Assembly: GCA_964454975.1 (NCBI GenBank)
Contig: CAYVVD010000002.1
Span: forward strand, 149,227-213,226
Length of the DNA: 64,000 bases
Direction: 5' to 3'
Source of the DNA: CAYVVD01 sp964454975
Lineage (GTDB): Bacteria > Bacteroidota > Ignavibacteria > Kapaibacteriales > UBA2268
Of the stretch, positions 26,748-36,519 are shown piece after piece; position 1 is the stretch's first letter; every line of letters begins with the position of its first letter. The position numbers and the translations under genes are program-made. Under the pieces are notes generated by a model that was given only the letters and a program-made list of their open reading frames with translations, searched no databases and was not told the DNA's origin.

Positions 26748-27760
26748 TACCTGTTGTCGTACATTTTCGAGTAATATTCCAAATAAGCACCTGTTCTCAC
26801 ATTCCTGCACCAGGGTTCCTTCTTTTTATACCATTCAATAGTATCTGCAAGCCCTTTTTCAAAATCAATTACCGGTGTCCATCCGGAAACAGAGCGGATT
26901 TTTGAACTGTCAATCGCGTATCTCCTGTCATGCCCGGGTCTATCTTTCACAAATTTAATCAATGATTCAGGCTTTCCAAGAATCCTAAGTAACATCTTAA
27001 CCAATTCAATATTTTTCAACTCGCTGTCTGCCCCGATATTATATACTTCCCCCTGTTTGCCTTTTTGAAGCAATTCCCATATTGCCCGGCAGTGGTCGCT
27101 AACATGAATCCAGTCCCTTACGTTTCCACCGTCCCCATATACCGGAAGTTCCCTTTCTTCCAATGTATTTATTATCATTAGCGGTATCAATTTTTCCGGG
27201 AACTGATAAGGACCATAATTATTGGAACACCGGGTGATAATAGTATCAAGCCCGTATGTTTTGTTGTATGAGCGGACTAGCAAGTCTGCAGAGGCCTTTG
27301 AAGCCGAATAGGGAGAATTTGGCGCTATAGGAGTTTCTTCAGTAAACTTTCCGTTTTCTCCAAGCGAACCGTAAACTTCATCAGTGGAAACCTGGAGAAA
27401 CCTTCCGGTTTTGTTTTTCCTGGCAGCTTCAAGTAAAGCAAGGGTACCTGTGATGTTTGTATCAATGAATGGTGTCGAATCTAAAATAGAACGGTCAACG
27501 TGCGATTCCGCCGCAAAATTGACGATACAGTCTATTTTATGATTTTGGAAGATGCTGTCTAATAATTCCCTGTCCTGAATTTGACCATGGATGAAGGAAT
27601 AATTAGTATTGTTCTCAATGTCACTAAGATTTTCCGGATTCCCCGCGTAGGTAAGAGCATCAAGATTTATCACACTCGTTCCGGGCTTTTCTATTACCAG
27701 CCTGATAAAATTGCTCCCTATAAAACCGCATCCACCGGTAACGAGTAAATTCATTGCCAT
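26747..27760 (-). CDS. rfbB: dTDP-glucose 4,6-dehydratase
   Basis: 337 residues, an extended SDR with GGCGFIGS (9-16), AAESHVDRS (84-91), the signature STDEVYG (125-131; Thr-Asp-Glu catalytic set) and YSASK (151-155). It converts dTDP-glucose to dTDP-4-keto-6-deoxyglucose, the entry to rhamnose and other deoxysugars. The true start may be the second Met (27754), giving MNLLVTGG. It opens the 14-gene minus-strand operon and has a well-matched promoter upstream. rfbA, rfbC and rfbD are not in the window, so the deoxysugar pathway is completed elsewhere. Confidence 0.94.
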   Translation of the reverse strand: MAMNLLVTGGCGFIGSNFIRLVIEKPGTSVINLDALTYAGNPENLSDIENNTNYSFIHGQIQDRELLDSIFQNHKIDCIVNFAAESHVDRSILDSTPFIDTNITGTLALLEAARKNKTGRFLQVSTDEVYGSLGENGKFTEETPIAPNSPYSASKASADLLVRSYNKTYGLDTIITRCSNNYGPYQFPEKLIPLMIINTLEERELPVYGDGGNVRDWIHVSDHCRAIWELLQKGKQGEVYNIGADSELKNIELVKMLLRILGKPESLIKFVKDRPGHDRRYAIDSSKIRSVSGWTPVIDFEKGLADTIEWYKKKEPWCRNVRTGAYLEYYSKMYDNR

Positions 27761-27785
27761 CCGGTATCTTGAATTTTGAAAAACT

Positions 27786-27816
27786 CAAAACTAACTAATG
27801 TTGATTCAACAACAAA
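27786..27816 (-). promoter_or_regulatory. Bacteroidota-type promoter for the polysaccharide operon
   Basis: On the minus strand TTTG (27816-27813) and TAGTTTTG (27793-27786) are separated by exactly 19 bases, a full match to TTTG-N19-TAnnTTTG. Transcription would start near 27780, about 20 bases before the rfbB start codons. It lies in the 129-base divergent gap (27761-27889). Confidence 0.6.
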
Positions 27817-27889
27817 ACAATCAAATAATACTCACAAGTGTCGATTAAGTTCATTAATTTTATGAATTGAAAGTAATTAGCGTATCTCC

Positions 27890-28585
27890 ATGTTGTTAAT
27901 TTTAATAATCGGGCTCACGGCACTTGTTTATATAATTTTCTGGTATCCGCGGTCTGGTGGAAAATATAGCCGCTCCCCGCTTCTCTTTAAATTTCTTAGG
28001 TATGTATCGATTCTGCCTTTTTGGTTTTTGTTTTCATTTGAGATTTTCAATCTGTATTTAAAAACAGACTGGTCGAATCCTTTAATACATTCCAGCCAGG
28101 AGATTATCCTACTTAATGATTTAAAAAATGACGAGTCTGTTTTAATCGCTTTCGAGATTAATGATGTCTGGTATCCACAAAAGAATTTGATCAATTACAT
28201 CCCTGCATCATATTTTACATTTGAAAAAGGGCAGGAACGGAGCATTGATATTGAACCGGATTATAAATCATCGGTGTTATTAATAGCAAAAAAAGGAAGC
28301 AATTCAAATAATGCAGCTTTTATATACACAGGAGCTGAGAGAACAAAACTATATTTCTCAGAGTTTTATGAAACAACCAGGGGTAAAGTCAAATTCGACC
28401 TTTCTGTTCATTACGAGATTATAGCAATCCTTTCTTTTGGGTTGATTTTTATATGGTTCAACCATCTGAGTGCGGAAATAAGAAAATTCAAAATGTTGCT
28501 TATTGCTATTGTCATTACAATCGTCTGTTGTGGAAGCGGTTATTTTGTAGTTAATGATATGCTCTTCCTACAGTCAATGATGTAA
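27890..28585 (+). CDS. Conserved-looking membrane protein, function unknown
   Basis: 231 residues. Two N-terminal membrane segments (about 1-17 and 32-52) are separated by a short charged loop. A soluble extracytoplasmic domain of about 110 residues follows (strand-rich, ending near residue 175), then two C-terminal membrane segments (about 180-197 and 206-228). There is no motif I recognise. It is divergent from rfbB and 69 bases upstream of the M1 peptidase gene, possibly co-transcribed with it. Real gene status rests on composition and clean topology. Confidence 0.6.
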   Translation: MLLILIIGLTALVYIIFWYPRSGGKYSRSPLLFKFLRYVSILPFWFLFSFEIFNLYLKTDWSNPLIHSSQEIILLNDLKNDESVLIAFEINDVWYPQKNLINYIPASYFTFEKGQERSIDIEPDYKSSVLLIAKKGSNSNNAAFIYTGAERTKLYFSEFYETTRGKVKFDLSVHYEIIAILSFGLIFIWFNHLSAEIRKFKMLLIAIVITIVCCGSGYFVVNDMLFLQSMM

Positions 28586-28654
28586 CTAAATATACCTGAT
28601 ATGTTTATATAGATTTGTAAGTAATTGAATAAAGAGAATAAAACGGATCAGAGA

Positions 28655-30784
28655 ATGAAAACTATCATAATATTGATTTTAATCACCGTTTCTACCTATG
28701 CAAGAATACCCGACTACCTCTCACCTGAAGTAAGACCAATTGAGACAAAATATGTGGATAAATCTCATGTTTGCTATGAGAAGAAGCATGGCAGTATAAT
28801 TCAAACTTTTACACCCGAGTATCCAAACAGGCCTTATGATGTATTGCATTATAACTTATTCATGGATATTACAACACCATTATCATCAGATATTGTGAAC
28901 ATTGACAGGAGCTTTGATGGCGTTAATGAAATCAAACTGGTGATTACTGAAGATGGAACCAGTAAGATAGAATTAGACAATCACAGGCTGAATATTTACA
29001 GAGTAAAATACCTGCACCAGGAGCTTGAATTTGCGAATCATAACAGTTTGCTCATAATACAGCTCCCACAGAAATTTAATACTGGTGCCGAATTAACTTT
29101 CACGATAGATTATTCATTCAAAGGTGACCAGAATAAAGGCGCACATTTCTACCCTAAGGGATTATTTGCAGGCGAGAGAGCTTACAATGATGATGGTAAA
29201 GCAGTAAAAGACTCAATGTTTGTAGAGGAAAACGTTTTCTATACAATGAGCGAACCTCAAAAAGCACGGATGTGGATGCCCTGCAATGATAATCCTGATG
29301 ACAAAGCAACAAGCAATATTTATATAAAAGTGCCCCCCGGCTACACTGCGTTATCAAACGGCTTGCTAAAAGATGTTGTAAGCTTCGGTGATTTTGACAT
29401 ATTTCTCTGGGAAAACAAGTACCCTATCACAACATATCTTATGGTTGTAACCGCATCGAAGTTTTACAAATGGGCTGACTGGTACGAAAGAATAACAGAA
29501 CCCGGCGAAATGGTAGAGCTTTCTTATTATGTATGGGAGGGCGACCAATCCAGTGAAAAGCCCGTTACTCATGATTTTAACGGTGAACACCTATTTATGA
29601 ATATGGTTCACATGATGAAATTTTTCAGTACCAATTTCGGCGAGTATCCATTTGATAAATACGGTCAGGTTGCTGTGCTACCCTTCGATTACGGGGGTAT
29701 GGAACATCAGACAATGACCACTATTCACAGGAGGTGGCTGGCAGCATGGGACGATATCGGTGTTGCACATGAACTAGCCCACCAGTGGATTGGAGACATG
29801 GTTACTTGCGCCACATGGGCTGATATCTGGATAAATGAGGGAGGCGCTTCATGGAGCGAGGCGCTTTGGGCCGGTGAGATTTGGGGAGAAGAATGGTATG
29901 ACCAGGTGCTTTATGGTAAGCGCAGGGGATTTATGTCCGATGCCTGGCAGGAACTTCCGGTTTATGATATACCAATTGAAATTCTATTTAATTGGTCAAC
30001 TACTTACGCAAAGGCTTCATGGGTTTATCATATGCTTGCCGAAATTGTCGGTCAGGAAAAGTTTATGCCTCTTTTCAGGCAATTCCTTGCCGATAATGCC
30101 CATACATCAGTTGCTACTGAAGACTTTGTAACTTACTTTGAAGAAAGCATCAAAAATCCTCCTATGGAGATTAGGTTGTATTTCGAGCAATGGTTGTCGG
30201 AAGTGGGCTTCCCAGCTTATGATATTTATGTTGAATCTGTTGAAAACCCGGATGGGAAATTTGATATTTCGATTGATGTTGACCAATACCAGCAGGATGA
30301 ATTCGAAAACTGGCCTGAAGTATTTGTAATGCCCTTGCCGATTGTTTTTGAAGGACCAGAAGGTCAGTCTGAAATAAGAACGTTTTACAATGACAGCCGG
30401 AACCAGCATTTTGAAACTGTTCTCGACTTTGCACCGGTTTCTGTAACTGCCGACACAACCGCAATACTTTGCTATTCCCGCTCAAACCTTACTGTTTCCT
30501 CAATCGAAGATTCTTGGGCAGGCGGAAGTATTTCAGTTTCTCCTATTCCTGCGATAGCCGGTAAGGAAATAATTTACAGGTATTCCAATCCTGAATATGG
30601 ATTTACCAGCATCACACTTATTGACCAACTTGGAAACAAAAGAAGAACTTTACTGGAGAGCTATATCCATGCTGGTAACTTTGAGATTAATATAAATACT
30701 CAAGAGTTGGAATCGGGAGTTTATTTCGTACATTTGAGAAACGTGAATGTGAATCATGTAGAAAAAATCGTAATTGCAAAATGA
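28655..30784 (+). CDS. M1-family metallopeptidase with T9SS C-terminal sorting domain
   Basis: 709 residues from the ATG at 28655; the N-terminus MKTIIILILITVSTYA is a signal peptide, so an in-frame TTG at 28625 is unlikely. The zinc peptidase core shows the exopeptidase motif GGMEH (about 346; GAMEN in classical aminopeptidases) and HELAHQWIGD (about 371), with the third zinc ligand in WINEGGASW. The last ~90 residues (from VSSIEDSW) form a Por/T9SS sorting domain with ITLIDQLGNKRRT and a final LESGVYFVHL...KIVIAK. Expected to be secreted or surface-anchored. The TPR gene overlaps its stop by 4 bases. Confidence 0.93.
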   Translation: MKTIIILILITVSTYARIPDYLSPEVRPIETKYVDKSHVCYEKKHGSIIQTFTPEYPNRPYDVLHYNLFMDITTPLSSDIVNIDRSFDGVNEIKLVITEDGTSKIELDNHRLNIYRVKYLHQELEFANHNSLLIIQLPQKFNTGAELTFTIDYSFKGDQNKGAHFYPKGLFAGERAYNDDGKAVKDSMFVEENVFYTMSEPQKARMWMPCNDNPDDKATSNIYIKVPPGYTALSNGLLKDVVSFGDFDIFLWENKYPITTYLMVVTASKFYKWADWYERITEPGEMVELSYYVWEGDQSSEKPVTHDFNGEHLFMNMVHMMKFFSTNFGEYPFDKYGQVAVLPFDYGGMEHQTMTTIHRRWLAAWDDIGVAHELAHQWIGDMVTCATWADIWINEGGASWSEALWAGEIWGEEWYDQVLYGKRRGFMSDAWQELPVYDIPIEILFNWSTTYAKASWVYHMLAEIVGQEKFMPLFRQFLADNAHTSVATEDFVTYFEESIKNPPMEIRLYFEQWLSEVGFPAYDIYVESVENPDGKFDISIDVDQYQQDEFENWPEVFVMPLPIVFEGPEGQSEIRTFYNDSRNQHFETVLDFAPVSVTADTTAILCYSRSNLTVSSIEDSWAGGSISVSPIPAIAGKEIIYRYSNPEYGFTSITLIDQLGNKRRTLLESYIHAGNFEININTQELESGVYFVHLRNVNVNHVEKIVIAK

Positions 30785-31929
30785 AATACAAAATCATTTT
30801 ATTTATTTTATTATCCTGCATGTTAAATGCTCAAATTAATACATCTGACATCTATGATGAAATCAGGGATGCATTGAACAATGAAGAATTTAATGAAGCA
30901 TTTGATCTTGCCGCCGCTAAAAATCCTGAATACGAAAATCCCCTTCTTACAGAATTAATGGCAGAGGCTTTCCTTTCCTATCCCGGAATGGATGTGCTTT
31001 TATTTTATAACCAAAAAGAAGAAATCAGGGATAATTTTGATGATTTTAATGTATTAGAAGCATTAATAAAAGCAAGAACTCTCGACCCGATGAATGCCAA
31101 AATAAGTTATTGGCTTGGAGTTTATTACAATTACATAAGTAAATACGAAGGCAATATCTTTGATAATGATTCAGTCCAGGCAATGAAGAGATATTTCGAG
31201 GAAGCATGGGAAGGTGGATACTACGACGAATACAGTGCAGCAGCCCTGGGGAAATACTATGAAAGTACCGGTAAGTATATTGATGCAAAACAATTATATA
31301 CAAGGGCGCTGGAACTCGACTCCCTTTCTCCATCTACTCATCTGGCAATAAGCAGATGTATGATCAACCTTAGCGAGAACAAAGAGGCCGTTGAGAGAAT
31401 TCATACAGCAATTAACCTTGCTGGTGAGGATAATATTCTTCTCGAGGCATACTCCATGCTTGCAGAGTTATACCGTGTTCGGGGACCGCATTCTGCCGAC
31501 AGCACTTTTCATTATTTTGAAAAGTGCCTTAATATAGATTCCGGCCACCCTGCTGCAAACCTCTATATGACAGAACATTTTCTTGGCAAAGGTGAGCCAG
31601 GAACTGCATTTGTGTATTCTGAAAAACTAATATTCAAAGACGAACCGGACCCTGTATTAGCAGAAAATATATTCATGATTTATGAGATGAACGGCCATTC
31701 CCAATGGCTATCAGAGAAAACAGCGGATTTACTCAAATCAGAAATACCGGACATACACAAGGGGTTGTTGAACTTCCTTCTCGGTCAGCAGGCCCAAATG
31801 AAAGGCAATACCGGAGATGCAAAATCATACTTCACAAAGGCAAAAAATCTTCTTGAAGATAAACTCCCAGAAGGGCATATGCTAATGCTTATGATCGAAA
31901 CAATAATGAATGTTCCACCAGAGAGATAG
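30781..31929 (+). CDS. Exported tetratricopeptide-repeat protein
   Basis: 382 residues with a signal peptide (MKYKIILFILLSCMLNAQ). Several helical pairs with TPR spacing follow, for example KYYESTGKYIDAKQLYTRAL, HLAISRCMINLSENKEAVE and FHYFEKCLNIDSGHPAANLY. TPR proteins act as scaffolds; the partner here is unknown. ATGA overlap with the M1 peptidase gene suggests coupled translation and related roles in the periplasm. A strong terminator follows. Confidence 0.8.
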   Translation: MKYKIILFILLSCMLNAQINTSDIYDEIRDALNNEEFNEAFDLAAAKNPEYENPLLTELMAEAFLSYPGMDVLLFYNQKEEIRDNFDDFNVLEALIKARTLDPMNAKISYWLGVYYNYISKYEGNIFDNDSVQAMKRYFEEAWEGGYYDEYSAAALGKYYESTGKYIDAKQLYTRALELDSLSPSTHLAISRCMINLSENKEAVERIHTAINLAGEDNILLEAYSMLAELYRVRGPHSADSTFHYFEKCLNIDSGHPAANLYMTEHFLGKGEPGTAFVYSEKLIFKDEPDPVLAENIFMIYEMNGHSQWLSEKTADLLKSEIPDIHKGLLNFLLGQQAQMKGNTGDAKSYFTKAKNLLEDKLPEGHMLMLMIETIMNVPPER

Positions 31930-31941
31930 ATAATAAAAAAG

Positions 31942-31966
31942 AAAAGCCCCTTTCGGGGCTTTTTTT
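31942..31966. terminator. Bidirectional intrinsic terminator between TPR gene and pckA
   Basis: AAAAGCCCC (31942-31950), loop TTTC, GGGGCTTTT (31955-31963), then further T. An A run precedes the stem, so it can serve both convergent genes. Confidence 0.9.
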
Positions 31967-33623
31967 ATTTTATATCTTTAAGCCTTCGTGGCCCTACAGA
32001 TATCACTTCATCAGGAACTCCTTCCCTGAACAGCTTGAAGTTTTCTATGTAGCGTGCTGCAAGTGCATCGTAACGCATCCAGTATTCATCCTTGTTACCC
32101 CAGGCATTTGCCGGCTCGAGAACATCTTCCGGCACGTTGGGGCAGGAAAGTGGTACTTCAAAGCCAAATAGTTTGTCCTTCCTATATTCTACATTGTCCA
32201 GGTGGCCTTCAAGCGCCGCTGAAAGCATGTTCCTTGTGTGCCTGATACTTATACGCTTGCCAACTCCGAATTTACCACCAACCCAGCCTGTATTTATGAG
32301 CCAGCACCGCGAATCATATTTTCCCATCTTTTTGCGGAGAAGATTTGCATAATAAAACGGATGATGTACCATAAAAGGTGCTCCAAAACATGCACTGAAT
32401 GCAATCTCCGGCTCGATGCCAAGCCCGATTTCGGTGCCCGCTATTTTAGAAGTATAACCACTGATAAAATGATACATTGCCCGGTTCATGTCCAGCCTTG
32501 CAATAGGCGGCATTACACCTTGAGCATCGCAGGTCAGGAAAATCACATTTTGAGGGTGAGTGTCAACCCTTTTCTCTGGCATTGCATTTGGTATAAATTC
32601 GAGTGGATATGATGCCCTTGTATTTTCGGTAAGAATTTCATCATCAAGGTCAATCAACCTTGATGCCGGGTCATAGACTACATTTTCAAGGATTGTTCCG
32701 AATCGTCTTGTTACGGCATATATTTCAGGCTCGGCTTCTGCAGAAAGCCTGATAACCTTGGCATAACAGCCATTCTCAAAATTAAATACACCCTCGTCGC
32801 TCCAGCCGTGTTCGTCATCACCAATCAGGTTTCTGTCAGGGTCAGCGGACAATGTTGTTTTCCCTGTACCGCTTAATCCGAAGAATAAAGCTGAATCGCC
32901 CTTTTTCCCTACATTTGCCGAGCAATGCATTGCCATTACACCCCGGAGAGGAAGAAGAAAATTCATAACGGTGAAGAACGACTTCTTTATTTCCCCGGCG
33001 TAACTCGAACCTGCGACAATTCCAATCCTCTGTTCAAAGTTCAGGATAATTGCAGTCTCGCTCCTTGTACCGTCTATTCTAGGGTCAACTTTAAATGACG
33101 GCGAAGCAATCAGAGTAAATTCCGGTATATGCTTCTTCAGGTCATCGCGTGATTTTGGTGTGATAAACATATTTCGTGCGAAAAGGCTTTGCCAGGCTTT
33201 GTCGGTAATAATTCTAATCGGCATACTGTAATTGGGGTCAGCTCCAACATAACCGTCCTGCACAAAAAGTTCCTCACCCTGCAAATAAGCCTGGAGGCGG
33301 TTAAAAATACCGTTGAATTTATCAGGATTCATCGGGCGGTTATAAACACCCCACCATATTTTATCCTCTGTTGTGTGTTCCCTGACAACGTATTTATCGT
33401 TTGCTGCACGGGCTGTCCACTTGCCAGTGCTTACAAGGAAAGGCCCTCCGTTAACCATGTGGCCTTCGCCACGAAATACAGCCTCTTCATATAATGCGGG
33501 AGTAGGCAGGTTCCAGAAAACCTGGTCGAGGTTAATCAGGCCGTGATTATCGAGTTTGTAATCGCTTGCAAGGTCCTTTGCGTGTTTAATCGCAGGAGTA
33601 TCGAATTTTAAATACTTTGTCAT
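31965..33623 (-). CDS. pckA: Phosphoenolpyruvate carboxykinase (ATP)
   Basis: 552 residues, slightly longer than the usual ~530-540. It converts oxaloacetate and ATP to PEP, CO2 and ADP, linking the TCA cycle to gluconeogenesis. Motifs: SSYAGEIKKS (206-214; Mn-binding Lys213), the kinase-1a loop GLSGTGKTTLS (249-259) and DDEHGW (269-274). RXXIDGTRSET (182-190) follows the oxaloacetate-site pattern. Its ATG overlaps the end of the upstream aminotransferase gene by 4 bases. That aminotransferase could supply oxaloacetate from aspartate. Confidence 0.96.
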   Translation of the reverse strand: MTKYLKFDTPAIKHAKDLASDYKLDNHGLINLDQVFWNLPTPALYEEAVFRGEGHMVNGGPFLVSTGKWTARAANDKYVVREHTTEDKIWWGVYNRPMNPDKFNGIFNRLQAYLQGEELFVQDGYVGADPNYSMPIRIITDKAWQSLFARNMFITPKSRDDLKKHIPEFTLIASPSFKVDPRIDGTRSETAIILNFEQRIGIVAGSSYAGEIKKSFFTVMNFLLPLRGVMAMHCSANVGKKGDSALFFGLSGTGKTTLSADPDRNLIGDDEHGWSDEGVFNFENGCYAKVIRLSAEAEPEIYAVTRRFGTILENVVYDPASRLIDLDDEILTENTRASYPLEFIPNAMPEKRVDTHPQNVIFLTCDAQGVMPPIARLDMNRAMYHFISGYTSKIAGTEIGLGIEPEIAFSACFGAPFMVHHPFYYANLLRKKMGKYDSRCWLINTGWVGGKFGVGKRISIRHTRNMLSAALEGHLDNVEYRKDKLFGFEVPLSCPNVPEDVLEPANAWGNKDEYWMRYDALAARYIENFKLFREGVPDEVISVGPRRLKDIK

Positions 33624-34837
33624 ATCCAGTCCCTCACTAATTTTCTTTCGCCAATGTAAAGTTCGTTGGGCGAGTTAGGGTCGAGCGCCCATTTTATTCT
33701 TTCAATTCCTTCAGTGATATCTTTTACAGAGCCGCAAGTTGAAAGCCTTAAAAATCCTTCCATTCCAAATTCAACACCGGGTACAGTCGCAACCCTGACT
33801 TTATCAATCAGGTAATAAGCAAGTTTGTTTGAGTCTTTGCCGTAATTGCTGAAATCAACAAAAGTATAGAAGGTACCATCAGGTTTGTAAGCTCTAATCC
33901 CTTCAAAGCCATTGAGCCTTTCCATCATAATATTGCGATTGTTCTCGAGAGTAAGCCTAAGGCTTTCCACGCTGCTTTGGATGCCATTGATTGCACCGAC
34001 TGCCGCTTTCTGCAATAGTGCCGATGGCCCTGAAGTCTGATGGCCCTGAATATTTGTCATAATCTCTATTAGCTTTTTATTGCCAACTGCCCAACCAATG
34101 CGGAACCCGGTCATAGCATATTGCTTTGAAACCCCATTAATAACAATAAGCTTCGAGTTCTCTGATTTATCCTTTGCATAATTATAGCAGTTTACTGAAC
34201 GCTTACCATCAAAAAGCAGCCGGTGGTAGATATCATCCATTATCAACCAAATCCCCTTCTTTTCGCAAAACTCAACAACGTCGGCAATAAATTGCTCGGA
34301 ATACATTGCCCCTGTCGGGTTATTAGGACTATTGATAATAACCGCCTTTGTATAAGATGTAGTAACCTGCTCAATATCCTGAATACGCGGGTAGAAGCTT
34401 CCGTCTTCAGGGTAAACGGGTACTGGAAAAGAGCCGCAAAGCTTTGCCATTTCGGGATAGCTTACCCAATATGGAGCAGGGAAAATCACTTCTTCCTGCG
34501 GGTTCAGAATTGCCTGCAAAGCAACCATTATCGCCTGCTTGGCGCCTCCGGATGCAATCACATTTTCAGGTTCTACTTTTCTGTCATAAAATTCTTCTGT
34601 GTAGCGGATTATCGCCTGCTTTAATTCAGGGATTCCATCAGCAGGTGTGTAGCGAATTTCTCCGGAGTTTAGATAACCTGCGGCCCTCACTATAGCTTCC
34701 ATCGGAGTTTTGCTTTTTGGTTCACCGCCCCCAAGATGGATTAGTGGTTCACCTTTTGCACGTAATATAGATGCTATTTCATTTAGTTTTAGTGTTCCGG
34801 ATTCACTAATAGAAGAGCCAATAAGACTATAACTCAT
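33620..34837 (-). CDS. Class I aspartate-type aminotransferase
   Basis: 405 residues, fold type I PLP enzyme. Visible are SGGAKQAIM (cofactor phosphate loop), NSPNNPTGAMYS, DDIYHRL and the PLP lysine in VSKQYAMTGFRIGWAVG. The pattern fits the I-gamma aspartate aminotransferase group, exchanging amino groups between aspartate and 2-oxoglutarate. GGAG lies 10 bases before the ATG. It forms an operon with pckA, which would use the oxaloacetate produced. Confidence 0.9.
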   Translation of the reverse strand: MSYSLIGSSISESGTLKLNEIASILRAKGEPLIHLGGGEPKSKTPMEAIVRAAGYLNSGEIRYTPADGIPELKQAIIRYTEEFYDRKVEPENVIASGGAKQAIMVALQAILNPQEEVIFPAPYWVSYPEMAKLCGSFPVPVYPEDGSFYPRIQDIEQVTTSYTKAVIINSPNNPTGAMYSEQFIADVVEFCEKKGIWLIMDDIYHRLLFDGKRSVNCYNYAKDKSENSKLIVINGVSKQYAMTGFRIGWAVGNKKLIEIMTNIQGHQTSGPSALLQKAAVGAINGIQSSVESLRLTLENNRNIMMERLNGFEGIRAYKPDGTFYTFVDFSNYGKDSNKLAYYLIDKVRVATVPGVEFGMEGFLRLSTCGSVKDITEGIERIKWALDPNSPNELYIGERKLVRDWI

Positions 34838-35010
34838 TTTAATTCTCCAATATATCTTTTGCCTTCATTTTCGTTTTTTAACTTCCTTTTTTCAATCCAT
34901 TGATATCCAAGAACTTAGCAATCAAATTCAAAAGGCAAATATGCCAAAAAAGAGAATAATTAAAAAAGAATTCCATGTGAATACAAAACTCTGTAATATT
35001 GCTGTTGCAT

Positions 35011-36519
35011 ATGAAACAGAGATTGCATATTCCTTTGATAATAGCCATTGTCTTTATTTCGAGGTTTTGGTTATCGCTTGATGAGGGTGCATTTTTTTCC
35101 TTTGATTCAGGCAGTTTTGCTCTTGCCGCTATCGACTACTCGATAGAAGAATCCAGGCCACATCTTCCGGGCTACTTCCTGTATGCAAAGCTATGTGCTA
35201 TAATTTACTCCGTCGGTTTCAGTAATCAATTTTCGGTATTAATTTTAGCTGTTCTATTCTCAACAATTGGTTCAGTCGTTGCATACCTTGTTTTCAGGCA
35301 TTTTTCCAACTCGCAAAATGCTTTTATTTTAACTAATTTTTTGATATTCAATCCGCTCTTCTGGTTTTATGGCAGTATTCCTGAGATTTATACTTTTGAT
35401 CTGGTCTTTTCATTTATACTAATATGGCTTGGAATAAATAAGAATTATTATTTCATCTTACCCATACTTGCTCTTGCAGCAGGATTCAGACAGAGCTCCC
35501 CTGTTTTATTGCTTCCTCTTGCTTTTTGGTTTATTTACCTGGGATATAAAAACAATGAACTGAATATCAGAAATCTATTGATCTCATTTTTTATTTCAAT
35601 AATAGTTTTCATTGCATGGCTATTACCTATGGTATATTCAGCAGGTGGAATACAATCATATCTCGCTCTTTTTGAAGTGGAAAACCCGCTACCGGAATCA
35701 TTTCAACTATTTTCCCTGAAAGGAATTGCTGTTAATGTACTATTGTTGTCAATTCATGGAATTTATGGAATACTACCTACAGTGATAGTTATGATACTTG
35801 CAGGTTTCAAGAAAATTGAAAGCAACCTGCTATATATGTTGCTTTCCTGGATTATGCCATCTTTATTATTCTTTATTTTTTTCCATTATGCGAAGGCTTA
35901 TATATTATTAATATCCGGCGGGGTTTTCTTATACCTGGCCTTGAATGTTAATTCTAAAAAACTTTTATTAATAAAGGTACTTACCATTGCGCAGATAATT
36001 ATTTATTTTTTAATACCCTATGAGTATCCTAATGCCGGAGTGCAATATAAGAAGTTGAGAGGTGATGCCCCTTTTTATGACGCAAACTTGCAAAGGATGA
36101 AATCTTATTACCTTGTTTCGTATTCACATATAAAATCATTGAATAAATTCTATTCTGAATTAAACAGTGGAATCAACGAAATAGAATCTAATAATGGGAG
36201 CAGCCGGTTTTATATAGACCGCTCAGTTGTTATTCCTGTGAGATGCCTCCAGGCAAAGCATATACAAACTTCTTTTATCAGCCCGTATAGTTTTGTTGGT
36301 GACAGCTATTTCCTTTATAATTCACTTAAGATGACCCTAATGCAGGACTTGAAAGAAGAATTGAAAAATTCAGTAATCATTGCAGAGAAAAATTTTTTCA
36401 GGGAGTTTTTAAGCGATTATTCGAATGTTATTTTGGATGGTGAGTATTTTGTGTTTTTTGAATCAAGGCAAAACGAGATTCAGAATCTCTATAATTTATA
36501 TAAGGAATTATCTGATTAA
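35011..36519 (+). CDS. GT-C-like multi-span membrane protein (mannosyltransferase type)
   Basis: 502 residues from the ATG at 35011 (TTG 34999 is in frame but less likely). About ten membrane segments are followed by a C-terminal domain of ~130 residues. The first loop contains EGAFFSFDSGSFALA and the next RPHLPGYFLYAK, acidic and aromatic positions typical of the first periplasmic loop of lipid-phosphate-sugar transferases of the GT-C fold. The YGSIPEIYTFDL segment is also like them. It may use a polyprenyl-phosphate sugar to modify an extracytoplasmic target. Its stop overlaps the convergent cheW stop in TTAA (36516-36519). Confidence 0.65.
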   Translation: MKQRLHIPLIIAIVFISRFWLSLDEGAFFSFDSGSFALAAIDYSIEESRPHLPGYFLYAKLCAIIYSVGFSNQFSVLILAVLFSTIGSVVAYLVFRHFSNSQNAFILTNFLIFNPLFWFYGSIPEIYTFDLVFSFILIWLGINKNYYFILPILALAAGFRQSSPVLLLPLAFWFIYLGYKNNELNIRNLLISFFISIIVFIAWLLPMVYSAGGIQSYLALFEVENPLPESFQLFSLKGIAVNVLLLSIHGIYGILPTVIVMILAGFKKIESNLLYMLLSWIMPSLLFFIFFHYAKAYILLISGGVFLYLALNVNSKKLLLIKVLTIAQIIIYFLIPYEYPNAGVQYKKLRGDAPFYDANLQRMKSYYLVSYSHIKSLNKFYSELNSGINEIESNNGSSRFYIDRSVVIPVRCLQAKHIQTSFISPYSFVGDSYFLYNSLKMTLMQDLKEELKNSVIIAEKNFFREFLSDYSNVILDGEYFVFFESRQNEIQNLYNLYKELSD

